Assembly: GCF_020616555.1 (NCBI RefSeq)
Contig: NZ_CP085173.1
Span: 4,537,501-4,601,500 of the forward strand
Source of the DNA: Streptomyces longhuiensis
Lineage (GTDB): Bacteria; Actinomycetota; Actinomycetes; Streptomycetales; Streptomycetaceae
DNA length: 64,000 nt
Direction of reading: 5' to 3'
Position numbers and translations under genes: made by a program. Shown piece by piece: positions 32,394 to 40,988 of this stretch (position 1 is the first letter of the stretch; the number at the start of each line of letters is the position of its first letter). The notes beneath the pieces were generated by a model that was not told the origin of the DNA, did not search any database, and worked only from the letters and a program-made list of their open reading frames with translations.

Positions 32394-34261
32394 GACTGAT
32401 CCTCCTGTACGACGGCGAGCAGGGCGCCGACCTCGACCTGGCGGCCGGGCGCGGCGTGCAGGGCGGTGAGCGTGCCGGAGGCGGGAGCGGTGATGCGGTG
32501 CTCCATCTTCATCGCCTCCAGCCAGACGAGGGGCTGTCCCGCGACGACCGTGACGCCCTCGGCGAGGCCTTCGGCGAGCCGGACGACGGTGCCGGGCATG
32601 GGCGCGAGCAGGGATCCCGGCTCCTGGCGTGCGACGGGCTCGGGCAGGCGGGGCAGGGCGGTGAGTGCGGCACCGTTCACGTACACGCGCTCCCCGTGGA
32701 CCGCGACGTCGAACTTCCGCACCACGCCGTCCACTTCGAGCACGACGAGCGCCGGCGTCGCGCGGACGACGCGTACACCGTCCGCGGCCAGACCGTCGCG
32801 GGTGTGCCGGTAACGCACCTCGTGCTCGGTCCCGTCGGGTTCGGTGCGGTAGTGCTTGACCTGCGGCTGCGAGGCCACATTGCGCCAGCCGCCGAACCGG
32901 GACCGGCCGTGCGCGTCCGCGAGGGCCGCGGCGAGCGGTGCGTATGGGTCCGGGCCCGGCGCCGTGAGCGCGGCCAGATGCCGGTCGTAGAACCCGGTGT
33001 CCGCGCCACCCGCGATGAACTCGTCGTGCCGCAGCGACCGTACGAGCAGCTCCCTGTTGGTGACCGGGCCGTGCACCACGGACCGCTCCAGGGCACCCGC
33101 CAGCTTGCGCAGGGCCTCGGCGCGGGTCGGCGCGTGGGCGACGACCTTGGCGAGCATCGCGTCGTAGTGCACCCCGATCGGGTCGCCGTCGGTGAACCCG
33201 GTGTCCAGGCGTACGGCCTCCGGGACGGACAGCCGGTGCAGCGTGCCGGTCTGCGGGGCCCAGCCGGCGGCCGGGTCCTCCGCGTACAGACGGGCCTCGA
33301 CCGAGTGGCCTCGCGCGGTGGGCGGCTCCTCGTCCAGGGGCTCACCCTCGGCCACGCGCAGTTGCAGCGCCACGAGGTCGACGCCGAACACGGCCTCGGT
33401 GACGGGGTGTTCGACCTGGAGGCGGGTGTTCATCTCCAGGAAGTGCGCCTTGCCGTCGGCGACGAGGAACTCGACGGTCCCGGCGCCCCGGTAGTCGGTG
33501 GCGCGGGCGGCCCGCACGGCCATCTCCCGTAGAGACGCCTCCAGTTCAGGAGTGAGACCGGGCGCGGGCGCCTCCTCGATGACCTTCTGATGGCGCCGCT
33601 GGAGCGAGCAGTCACGGGTGCCGAACGCCCACACGGTGCCGTGCGCGTCGGCCATGACCTGCACCTCGACGTGCCGGCCGCCCTCGATGTACGGCTCGAC
33701 GAACACCTCACCGTCCCCGAAGGCACTCAGCGCCTCCGCGCCGGCGGCTGCCAACTGCTCTTCCAGATCGGTCAGTTCCCGTACGACGCGCATGCCGCGA
33801 CCGCCGCCGCCGGCCGCCGCCTTCACGAGGACGGGCAGGTCTCCCGCCGTGATGTCACCGGTCTTCAGGGGCTCGATGCCCATGAGTTCCTTGGCGCGCG
33901 TCTTTGAGGCCATCGCCTCGATCGCCTCGGGCGGCGGGCCGATCCAGGTCAGGCCCGCGTCGGCGACGGCCCGCGCGAAGTCGGCGTTCTCGGACAGGAA
34001 CCCGTACCCGGGGTGCACGGCGTCCGCGCCCGCGGCCAGGGCCGCCTTCACGATCAGGTCGCCGCGCAGATACGTCTCGGCGGGCGACGCCCCGGGCAGC
34101 CGCACGGCGGCATCGGCCACCCGCGCGTGGAGGGCGTCCTCGTCGGCGTCCGAGTACACGGCGACGGTCCGGATGCCCAGCTCGGCACAGGTGCGGAAGA
34201 CACGACAGGCGATCTCGCCGCGGTTGGCGACGAGTACAGAGGTGATCATTCGCGTGGTCAT
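32390..34261 (-). CDS. Acyl-CoA carboxylase alpha subunit (biotin carboxylase + BCCP)
   Basis: 623 residues. Biotin carboxylase domain 1-450: N-terminal SVLVANRGEIACRVFRTCAELG, ATP-grasp loop KAAAGGGGRGMRVV, and catalytic EEAPAPGL, EMNTRLQVEHPVTE. A linker domain leads to the C-terminal biotinyl domain with the biotinylation motif EAMKMEH (Lys ~582). It carboxylates biotin for the beta subunit encoded just upstream (5 bp gap). Start MTTRMITSV at 34261. Homologous to AtuF/LiuD and to methylcrotonyl/geranyl-CoA carboxylase alpha subunits. Confidence 0.95.
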   Translation of the reverse strand: MTTRMITSVLVANRGEIACRVFRTCAELGIRTVAVYSDADEDALHARVADAAVRLPGASPAETYLRGDLIVKAALAAGADAVHPGYGFLSENADFARAVADAGLTWIGPPPEAIEAMASKTRAKELMGIEPLKTGDITAGDLPVLVKAAAGGGGRGMRVVRELTDLEEQLAAAGAEALSAFGDGEVFVEPYIEGGRHVEVQVMADAHGTVWAFGTRDCSLQRRHQKVIEEAPAPGLTPELEASLREMAVRAARATDYRGAGTVEFLVADGKAHFLEMNTRLQVEHPVTEAVFGVDLVALQLRVAEGEPLDEEPPTARGHSVEARLYAEDPAAGWAPQTGTLHRLSVPEAVRLDTGFTDGDPIGVHYDAMLAKVVAHAPTRAEALRKLAGALERSVVHGPVTNRELLVRSLRHDEFIAGGADTGFYDRHLAALTAPGPDPYAPLAAALADAHGRSRFGGWRNVASQPQVKHYRTEPDGTEHEVRYRHTRDGLAADGVRVVRATPALVVLEVDGVVRKFDVAVHGERVYVNGAALTALPRLPEPVARQEPGSLLAPMPGTVVRLAEGLAEGVTVVAGQPLVWLEAMKMEHRITAPASGTLTALHAAPGRQVEVGALLAVVQEDQS

Positions 34262-34266
34262 GGGCC

Positions 34267-35865
34267 TCACATCCGGAACACGCCGAATCCACCGCGCGCG
34301 CCCTCCACGGGCGCCGTGTGGATCGCGGACAGGCACAGGCCGAGCACGGTCCGGGTGTCGCGCGGGTCGATGACCCCGTCGTCGTACAGCCGCCCGGACA
34401 GGAACATCGGCAGGGACTCGGACTCGATCTGCTGCTCCACCATCGCGCGCAGCGCGGCGTCCGCCTCGTCGTCGTACGGCTGCCCCTTCGCGGCAGCGGA
34501 CTGGCGGGCCACGATCGACAGCACGCCGGCGAGCTGCTGCGGCCCCATCACGGCCGACTTGGCGCTCGGCCAGGCGAACAGGAAACGGGGGTCGAAGGCC
34601 CGCCCGCACATCCCGTAGTGCCCGGCGCCGTAGGAGGCGCCCATGAGGACGGACAGGTGCGGCACACGGCTGTTGCTGACCGCGTTGATCATCATCGAGC
34701 CGTGCTTGATGATGCCGCCCTGCTCGTACTCCTTGCCGACCATGTAGCCGGTGGTGTTGTGCAGGAACAGCAGCGGGATGTCGCGCTGGTTGGCGAGCTG
34801 GATGAACTGGGCGGCCTTCTGCGACTCCTCGCTGAACAGGACCCCCTGCGCGTTGGCGAGGATGCCGACCGGATAGCCGTGCAGCGACGCCCAGCCGGTC
34901 GTGAGGCTCGACCCGTACAGCGGCTTGAACTCGTCGAAGTCGGAGCCGTCCACGATCCGGGCGATGACCTCGCGCGGGTCGAAGGGGACCTTGAGGTCGC
35001 CGGGCACGATGCCGAGGAGCTCGTCGCTGTCGTACTCGGGCGGCTCCACAAGCTGTGGATCCGCGTACGCCTTGCGGTGGTTGAGGCGGGCGACGACGCG
35101 GCGGGCCTGCCGGATCGCGTCCCGCTCGTCGAGCGCGAAGTAGTCGGCGAGCCCGGACGTACGGGCGTGCATCTCGGCGCCGCCGAGCGACTCGTCGTCA
35201 CTCTCCTCGCCGGTCGCCATCTTCACCAGGGGCGGCCCGCCGAGGAAGACCTTCGCCCGCTCCTTGACCATGATCACGTGGTCGGACATGCCAGGGATGT
35301 AGGCGCCGCCGGCGGTGGAGTTGCCGAAGACGACGGCGACGGTGGGGATCCCGGCGGCGGAGAGGCGCGTGAGGTCACGGAAGATGCCGCCGCCCGGAAT
35401 GAAGATCTCCTTCTGGGACGGCAGGTCGGCGCCACCGGACTCGACGAGGCTGATGCAGGGCAGCCGGTTGGCGAACGCGATCTCGTTGGCGCGCAGGGCC
35501 TTCTTCAGGGACCACGGGTTACTGGCTCCGCCGCGCACCGTCGGATCGTTCGCGGTGATCAGGCACTCGACGCCCTCGACGACCCCGATGCCCGTGACGA
35601 GGGAGGCGCCGACGGTGTAGTCGCTGCCCCAGGCCGCGAGGGGGGACAGTTCGAGGAAGGGGGTATCGGGGTCGAGAAGCAGCTCGATACGTTCGCGGGC
35701 GAGCAGCTTGCCGCGCTTGCGGTGCCGTTGGACGTACTTCTCACCACCGCCCGCGAGCGCCTTGGCGTGCTCGGCTTCGAGCGCGTCGAGCTTGCCGAGC
35801 ATGGCCTCGCGGTGAACGGCGAAGTCGGCACCGCCGACGTCCAGAGCCGAGGCGAGAACGGTCAC
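34267..35865 (-). CDS. Acyl-CoA carboxylase beta subunit (carboxyltransferase)
   Basis: 532 residues, two crotonase-fold carboxyltransferase halves. The N-half has RIELLLDPDTPFLELSPLAAWG and oxyanion GGIFRDLTRLSAAGIPTVAVVFGNSTAGGAYIPGMSD. The C-half has LFLHNTTGYMVGKEYEQGG and GASYGAGHYGMCGRAFDPRFLFAWPSAKSAVMG. It resembles methylcrotonyl-/geranyl-CoA carboxyltransferases (LiuB/AtuC) more than propionyl-CoA types, judged by RFLFAWP. GTG 35865 overlaps the AtuA stop (GTGA). Partner is the alpha subunit downstream. Confidence 0.94.
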   Translation of the reverse strand: MTVLASALDVGGADFAVHREAMLGKLDALEAEHAKALAGGGEKYVQRHRKRGKLLARERIELLLDPDTPFLELSPLAAWGSDYTVGASLVTGIGVVEGVECLITANDPTVRGGASNPWSLKKALRANEIAFANRLPCISLVESGGADLPSQKEIFIPGGGIFRDLTRLSAAGIPTVAVVFGNSTAGGAYIPGMSDHVIMVKERAKVFLGGPPLVKMATGEESDDESLGGAEMHARTSGLADYFALDERDAIRQARRVVARLNHRKAYADPQLVEPPEYDSDELLGIVPGDLKVPFDPREVIARIVDGSDFDEFKPLYGSSLTTGWASLHGYPVGILANAQGVLFSEESQKAAQFIQLANQRDIPLLFLHNTTGYMVGKEYEQGGIIKHGSMMINAVSNSRVPHLSVLMGASYGAGHYGMCGRAFDPRFLFAWPSAKSAVMGPQQLAGVLSIVARQSAAAKGQPYDDEADAALRAMVEQQIESESLPMFLSGRLYDDGVIDPRDTRTVLGLCLSAIHTAPVEGARGGFGVFRM

Positions 35866-37634
35866 AGCAGGACCTCCGGTATGTCCAGATGACGGGAGCG
35901 CAGCCACTCGCCGAGCCCCTTGGCCTGAGGATCGAAACGGTGCTGGGAGGCGACGCCCTGGCCGAGGAGGCCGGTGACGGTGAAGTTGAGGGCGCGGAGG
36001 TTGGGCAGCACGTGCCGGACAACTGTCAGATGACGACTTTCAGATATCAGACTCTGAAATCTGTCAGCTGTCAGTTCATGGACGAGCCACCGCCAGGCCC
36101 GGTCCCCCTCGCCGGCCCCGCCCCCATTGCCGGCGCCGTCCCCGTTGCCGCCTCCGTCCCCGCTGCCGACCCCGTCTCCGCCCACCCAGACCCCCACATT
36201 CGCGTCCCCGCCCTTGTCGCCGCTGCGGGCGCCCGCGACGAGGCCGAGGGGGGCGCGCCGGGTGGGGCCGGGTGGCAGAGGTGCGGGCAGGGGTGGTGCG
36301 GCCATGTCCGCGAGGGCGCGGGTGGCGCCGCCGTACGTGATCACCTTCCGCTCCCCGTCCGGCAGTACGGCGACGTGCTCGACCTCGGCCCGGTCCACGT
36401 ACGCCGCCTCGAACACCCCGTACGGCGCGCCCTTGCCCGGCGGGGCCGTCACATGGAAGCCGGGGTAGCTGCCGAGGGCCAGCTCGATCGCGGCGCTGCT
36501 GAGCGTGCGGCCCACCGCGTCCGCGTCGCCGTCCCGGACGACGAGCCGCAACAGCGCGCTCGCGGTCTCCTCCGTGTCCGCGTCCGCCCGATCCGTGCGC
36601 GCCAGCTCCCAAGTGACCTGATCAGGGCGGGACTTGGCACGGCCGAACGCCTCGTCCATCTGCTCCCGCACGAGCGCCGCCTTGGCCTCGATGTCGAGAC
36701 CGGTCAGCACGAACACGACCTCGTTGCGGAAGCCGCCGAGCCGGTTGAGGCCGACCTTGAGGGTGGGGGGCGGGGCCTCGCCGCGTACGCCGTCGACGCG
36801 GACGCGGTCCGGGGCCTCCTGCGCGAGCCGTACGGTGTCCAGTCTCGCCGTCACATCCGGTCCGGCGTAGCGGGCGCCGCCGGTCTCGTAGAGGAGCTGT
36901 TCGGTCACCGTCCCCACGGTCACGAGCCCGCCCGTGCCGGGGTGCTTGGTGATGACGCAGGAGCCGTCCGCGTGGAGTTCGGCGAGCGGGAAGCCGGGGC
37001 GCCGCAGATCGCGGGCCCGCCCGGCGAAGCGGGAGTAGTTGCCACCCGTCGCCTGGGTCCCGCACTCCAGGATGTGCCCGGCGACGACGGCCCCCGCGAG
37101 CCGGTCGTACGCGTCCTGCTCCCACCCGAAGCGCCAGGCCGCGGGCCCGGTGACCAGGGCGGCGTCGGTGACGCGGCCGGTGACCACGATGTCGGCGCCG
37201 GCGGCGAGACAGGCGGTGATCCCGGCTCCGCCGAGGTAGGCGTTGGCGGTGAGGGCGCCCGGGAAGCGCCCGCCCGGGGAGAGGTCGTCGCCCTCGACGT
37301 GCGCCACGCGCGCATGGAGACCGAGCCGGCCCGCCAACTCCCGTAGGGCGTCGGCGAGCCCGGCCGGGTTGAGCCCGCCCGCGTTCGCGACGATCCGCAC
37401 GCCCCTGTCGAGCGCCGGGCCGAGGGTCCCCTCCAGCTGGCGCAGGAACGTGCGGGCGTAGCCGCGCGCGGGGTCCTTCAGACGGTCGCGGCCGAGTATG
37501 AGCATGGTCAGTTCGGCGAGGTAGTCGCCGGTCAGGACGTCGAGGGGGCCGTCTTCGAGCATCTCGCGCAGGGCGTCGAAGCGGTCGCCGTAGAAGCCGG
37601 AGGCGTTGCCTATGCGCAGCACGTCCTCGGTCAC
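35862..37634 (-). CDS. AtuA-family (DUF1446) protein, acyclic terpene utilisation-like
   Basis: 590 residues. N-terminal AtuA/DUF1446 domain: [90 protein letters not shown]. Then an AtuA-like ferredoxin-fold C-terminus (about 517-590). The two are joined by a 25-residue Gly/Asp/Asn-rich linker (485-509). AtuA is required for geranyl/citronellyl degradation in Pseudomonas; its reaction is not established. Overlaps TIGR03084 gene by 4 bp. At residues ~518-540 the DNA has an unusual low-GC stretch with rare codons. Confidence 0.9.
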   Translation of the reverse strand: MTEDVLRIGNASGFYGDRFDALREMLEDGPLDVLTGDYLAELTMLILGRDRLKDPARGYARTFLRQLEGTLGPALDRGVRIVANAGGLNPAGLADALRELAGRLGLHARVAHVEGDDLSPGGRFPGALTANAYLGGAGITACLAAGADIVVTGRVTDAALVTGPAAWRFGWEQDAYDRLAGAVVAGHILECGTQATGGNYSRFAGRARDLRRPGFPLAELHADGSCVITKHPGTGGLVTVGTVTEQLLYETGGARYAGPDVTARLDTVRLAQEAPDRVRVDGVRGEAPPPTLKVGLNRLGGFRNEVVFVLTGLDIEAKAALVREQMDEAFGRAKSRPDQVTWELARTDRADADTEETASALLRLVVRDGDADAVGRTLSSAAIELALGSYPGFHVTAPPGKGAPYGVFEAAYVDRAEVEHVAVLPDGERKVITYGGATRALADMAAPPLPAPLPPGPTRRAPLGLVAGARSGDKGGDANVGVWVGGDGVGSGDGGGNGDGAGNGGGAGEGDRAWRWLVHELTADRFQSLISESRHLTVVRHVLPNLRALNFTVTGLLGQGVASQHRFDPQAKGLGEWLRSRHLDIPEVLL

Positions 37635-38425
37635 CGCCCGTCTCCCTTCGCCTCACGGCCCGGTCCCGGCGGTCCCGCGAAGGCCTGGGCGATGTCCAGC
37701 CACCGGTCGGCGTCGGCGCCTTCGGCCCGCACGTCGACGTCGTCGCGGTGTGCCCGCTGGGTGACAAGGAGGCAGAAGTCGAGCCCGGATCCCGTCACGC
37801 GCTGCGCCGCGTCCTCGGGCCCGTACGTCCACAGGTCGCCGGAGGGGGCGGTCAGTTCGACGCGGAACTCCTCGGCGGGCGGGGTCAGCCCGCGTACGGC
37901 GAAGGCGAAGTCGCGGGCCCGGATCCCGATGCGGGCCACATGCCGCAGCCGGTCGCTGGGCTTGCGGCCGACGCCCAGCGCGTCGGCCACGTCCTGCCCG
38001 TGGGCCCAGGTCTCCATGAGGCGTCCCGTCGCCATGGAGGCGGCCGACATGGGTGGCCCGTACCAGGGGAAACGCGTCCCCGCGGGGGCGGCGACCAGGG
38101 CCCGGAGCAGTTCCTCGCGGCCCGTGCGCCAGCGGGCGAGGAGTTCGGCGGGCGGCAGCGCGGCGCCCTCCTCCGCCCCCGCGTCGACGAAGGCGTCGGG
38201 CGCCGCGACAGCCTCCCGCACCAGGGCGGCGAACGCGTCGGCGTCCGTGACGGCGAGCAGGGCGGAGTGGTCGGTCCAGGCCAGATGCGCGATCTGGTGG
38301 GCCACGCTCCAGCCGGGCGCCGGCGTGGCGAGGGCCCATCGGTCCTCGCTCAGTTCACTGACGATCCGGTCGAGTTCGGCGCTCTCACTGCGCAGATCCT
38401 CGAGCACGGCCAACGGGTCGGACAC
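37631..38425 (-). CDS. TIGR03084-type mycothiol-fold protein
   Basis: 264 residues, DinB/maleylpyruvate isomerase-like fold: [52 protein letters not shown], with metal-ligand candidates His in HQIAHLAW and [13 protein letters not shown]-terminal Asp/Glu-rich thiol-binding type domain. Often next to AtuA-family genes; probably a metal- and mycothiol-dependent enzyme of unknown reaction. GTG at 38425 was chosen for the GAGGGGAG 6 bp upstream; an upstream GTG at 38446 is less likely. First gene of the five-gene operon. Confidence 0.82.
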   Translation of the reverse strand: MSDPLAVLEDLRSESAELDRIVSELSEDRWALATPAPGWSVAHQIAHLAWTDHSALLAVTDADAFAALVREAVAAPDAFVDAGAEEGAALPPAELLARWRTGREELLRALVAAPAGTRFPWYGPPMSAASMATGRLMETWAHGQDVADALGVGRKPSDRLRHVARIGIRARDFAFAVRGLTPPAEEFRVELTAPSGDLWTYGPEDAAQRVTGSGLDFCLLVTQRAHRDDVDVRAEGADADRWLDIAQAFAGPPGPGREAKGDGR

Positions 38426-38461
38426 GATGCGCTCCCCTCGGGGCACGACGGCGTGCCCCGG

Positions 38462-38500
38462 AGCATGGCAGCGCCCGGAGAAACAATCAAGCGTGCTTGT
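38462..38500 (-). promoter_or_regulatory. Promoter/operator of the atu-like operon
   Basis: On the minus strand: TTGATT (38485-38490) and CATGCT (38462-38467) at 17-bp spacing, with the perfect-arm palindrome CAAGC-GT-GCTTG (38488-38499) across the -35. The block is near-identical to that at 30387-30426, including the shared CGCTGCCA between the hexamers. It probably binds the TetR encoded at 28963-29565. Confidence 0.65.
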
Positions 38501-38632
38501 ATGAAAATTGGCCAGAGGGAGGGGGTGCGAAACGGGTGCGGCGGACGTCGGGGGCCCTGCTCAGCCCTTCACCGACGTCCGCCGCACCCGCGCGTCAACC
38601 AGCCTGACGCTCGGCCCACTTCGGCCCTCGGG

Positions 38633-39691
38633 CTACTTGGTCTCCGGCGCGGGCATTCCCTTGGTCTCGGGCGCGGGCACGTTCTTGGCCTCCGGCTCGG
38701 GCATCTTCGCCCGCCCCCGCCCGACCTGCGTGCGCACCGCGCCGATGCTGGCCGCGATGACCAGGGCGATCGCCAGGGCACCGAGGGCGGACATGGCCTG
38801 GTCGAGGATGAGGAATCCGGCGAGCGCGGCGATGGCCGGTTCGAGGCTCATCATGACCGCGAAGGTGGACGCGGGCATGCGGCGCAGCGCGAGGAGTTCG
38901 AGGGTGTACGGGAGGACCGAGGACATGACGGCGACGGCCGCGCCGAGGGCCAGCGTCGTCGGCACGACGAGCTTCGAGCCGGACTCCGCGATGCCGAGCG
39001 GCAGGCAGATCACAGCCGCGACCGCCATCGCCAGGGCGAGCCCGTCCGCCTGCGGGAACCTGCGCCCCGTACGGGCGCTGAAGAAGATGTACGCCGCCCA
39101 CATGCCGCCCGCCGAGACGGCGAAGGCCGCGCCGACCAGGTCCAGTCCGCCGAAACCGCCCCCGCCGAGCAGGAAGACGCCGCAGAGCGCGAGGCCGGCC
39201 CAGACGGCGTTGACCAGACGGCGGGAGGCGAAGACCGACAGGGCGAGCGGGCCGAGCACCTCCAGGGTGACGGCCGGGCCCAGGGGGATCCGCTCCACCG
39301 CCTGGTAGAAGAGCATGTTCATGCCGCCCATGGCGACGCCGAAGGCGACGACGGTGCCCCAGTCGGCGCGCGAGTGACCGCGCAGCTTCGGCCGGCACAC
39401 GATGAGCAGCACGATCGCGGCGAACACGAGCCGCAGGGTCACCACGCCGACCGCACCGGCGCGCGGCATCAGGGTGACCGCGACGGCCGCGCCGAACTGC
39501 ACCGACACACAGCCGCCGAGCACGAGTCCGACCGGGCCGAGCGCGCCCCAGCGGGAGCCGTTCGGCGCGCCCTCGGGTGCGGCGGGAGCGCCCGCCACCT
39601 CCGGCTGCGCCACCGCGACCTCCGGCTGCACCAGTGCGGCGGCCGCCGCGTCGGCGCCGGTCGCCGCCCGGTCGGTCCGTGAGACGTTCAC
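38633..39691 (-). CDS. EamA/DMT-family exporter
   Basis: 352 residues, ten predicted helices with two EamA repeats, similar to RhtA (threonine/homoserine) exporters: WGALGPVGLVLGGCVSVQFGAAVAVTLM, ..., LPYTLELLALRRMPASTFAVMMSLEPAIAALAG. The tail is soluble and repetitive (PAPETK twice). GTG at 39691 follows AAGGGAAGG. It is divergent from a LysR regulator, which probably controls it. Substrate unknown. Confidence 0.88.
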   Translation of the reverse strand: MNVSRTDRAATGADAAAAALVQPEVAVAQPEVAGAPAAPEGAPNGSRWGALGPVGLVLGGCVSVQFGAAVAVTLMPRAGAVGVVTLRLVFAAIVLLIVCRPKLRGHSRADWGTVVAFGVAMGGMNMLFYQAVERIPLGPAVTLEVLGPLALSVFASRRLVNAVWAGLALCGVFLLGGGGFGGLDLVGAAFAVSAGGMWAAYIFFSARTGRRFPQADGLALAMAVAAVICLPLGIAESGSKLVVPTTLALGAAVAVMSSVLPYTLELLALRRMPASTFAVMMSLEPAIAALAGFLILDQAMSALGALAIALVIAASIGAVRTQVGRGRAKMPEPEAKNVPAPETKGMPAPETK

Positions 39692-39903
39692 GTCTGAGCC
39701 TTCCCTTTCACCGCCACCCCTCACAGTTCAATAGGGTGGACTTCAACGTCCAAGGTAGTACACCACGTCATGATCGTGGACCCCTTTTACGGCTGACGTT
39801 CCACCGCCGGTACGTTCGGCGCGACGCGAGCCCTCCTGCCACGCTAAGACCGCCCCGCGCGGTCCGTGAAATGCCGACTGTGCTCCCGTTATGCTCCGCA
39901 GGC
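39692..39903. promoter_or_regulatory. EamA / LysR divergent promoter region
   Basis: 212 bp. It contains the AT-richer stretch TTCAATAGGGTGGACTTCAA and TAGTACACCACG (about 39726-39770) that should hold the LysR-regulated promoters. The usual T-N11-A LysR box is not unambiguous. Confidence 0.4.
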
Positions 39904-40800
39904 ATGAGCGGTCCGTATGCCCTCCACTCGCTGGAGCTGCGCCATCTGCGCTGCTTCCTCGCCATCGCCGAGGAGGGCAACGTCACACGCGCCGCCGCCC
40001 GGCTCAGACTCACCCAGCCCGCCGTCTCGCGCACCCTCGCGACCCTTGAGGACGCGCTCGGCGTCCGGCTCGTCGACCGCTCCACCCACCACCTCGCCCT
40101 GACCGCCGAAGGGCGCGCGTTCCAGGAGAGCGCGGCGGCGGCCGTGGCCGCGTTCGAGGACGCCCTGGACTCCGTCCGCGCCGTGCGGCGCCCGCTGCGG
40201 CTCGGGCACGCCTGGTCGGCGGCGGGCCCGTACACCACACCCCTGCTGCGGCGCTGGCGCGAGCGGTACCCCGACGTGCCGCTCGAACTCCTGCGCATCG
40301 ACGACCGCACGGCCGGGCTGACCCGCGGCGCCGTCGACCTCGCACTGCTGCGCGGGCCCGTGGACGCGCCGGGCCTGATCACTGAACTCCTGCACACGGA
40401 GAGCCGGGTCGCGGCCGTACCGTCCGACAGCCCCCTCGCCGCGCGCGGCGCGCTCACCCTCGCCGACCTCTCCGGCCACACCATCGCCGTGAACACCGTC
40501 TCCGGCACCACCGCCCTCGACCTCTGGCCGCCCGCCGCCCGGCCCACCGCGACGATCACCGTGGCGAACACGGACGACTGGCTCGCGGCCATCGCGGCCG
40601 ACCGCGCGGTGGGCGTCACGACGACGGCCACTCCCGGCATGCACCCGCACCCGGGCGTCGTCTACGTCCCGCTGACCGACGCCCCCGACCTGCCCGTCGT
40701 CCTCGCCTGGCGCGACGGCCCACGCCACCCGGCCGTGCGGGACCTGGTCGCACTCGCCCACGAGGTCGTGCCGTCCGACGGGGCGCGATCTACGGAGTGA
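39904..40800 (+). CDS. LysR-family transcriptional regulator
   Basis: 298 residues. N-terminal LysR winged helix: LELRHLRCFLAIAEEGNVTRAAARLRLTQPAVSRTLATLEDALGVRLVDRSTHHLALTAEG (about 9-69). The C-terminal substrate domain starts at about 95 (LRLGHAWSAAGPYTTPLLRRWRERYPDVPLELLRIDD). Likely activates or represses the divergent EamA exporter. ATG at 39904 was chosen as it gives the normal LysR N-terminus. Its stop is followed by a 45-bp tandem repeat array. Confidence 0.92.
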   Translation: MSGPYALHSLELRHLRCFLAIAEEGNVTRAAARLRLTQPAVSRTLATLEDALGVRLVDRSTHHLALTAEGRAFQESAAAAVAAFEDALDSVRAVRRPLRLGHAWSAAGPYTTPLLRRWRERYPDVPLELLRIDDRTAGLTRGAVDLALLRGPVDAPGLITELLHTESRVAAVPSDSPLAARGALTLADLSGHTIAVNTVSGTTALDLWPPAARPTATITVANTDDWLAAIAADRAVGVTTTATPGMHPHPGVVYVPLTDAPDLPVVLAWRDGPRHPAVRDLVALAHEVVPSDGARSTE

Positions 40801-40824
40801 CGCGGGGAGGCGTGCCGCCCGGGG

Positions 40825-40988
40825 CGAGACGCGCCCCACGGAGCGGCCCAGGAGGACAGGCCCGTCCGACGGAACGCGCCCGCCGGAGTGCCCCAAGAAG
40901 ACAAGCCCGTCCGACGGAACGCGCCCCCTGGAGTGCCCCAAGAAGACAAGCCCGTCCGACGGAACGCGCGCCCTACGGAGCGATCCCC
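40825..40988. repeat. 45-bp tandem repeat array, about 3.5 copies
   Basis: The core CCCGTCCGACGGAACGCG starts at 40861, 40906 and 40951, exactly 45 bp apart. The first two units differ at two positions; a decayed copy precedes 40861 and the third runs into the 3' end of the oxidase gene (stop 40973-40975). Each core holds a small hairpin (CCGTC-C-GACGG). It sits between two converging genes and may act as a terminator cluster. Confidence 0.85.

Noticed and set aside
37748..39682. 644-codon plus-strand open frame rich in Asp/Arg/Gly
   Set aside because: Shadow of the TIGR03084 and EamA genes; charged low-complexity repeats typical of antisense frames.
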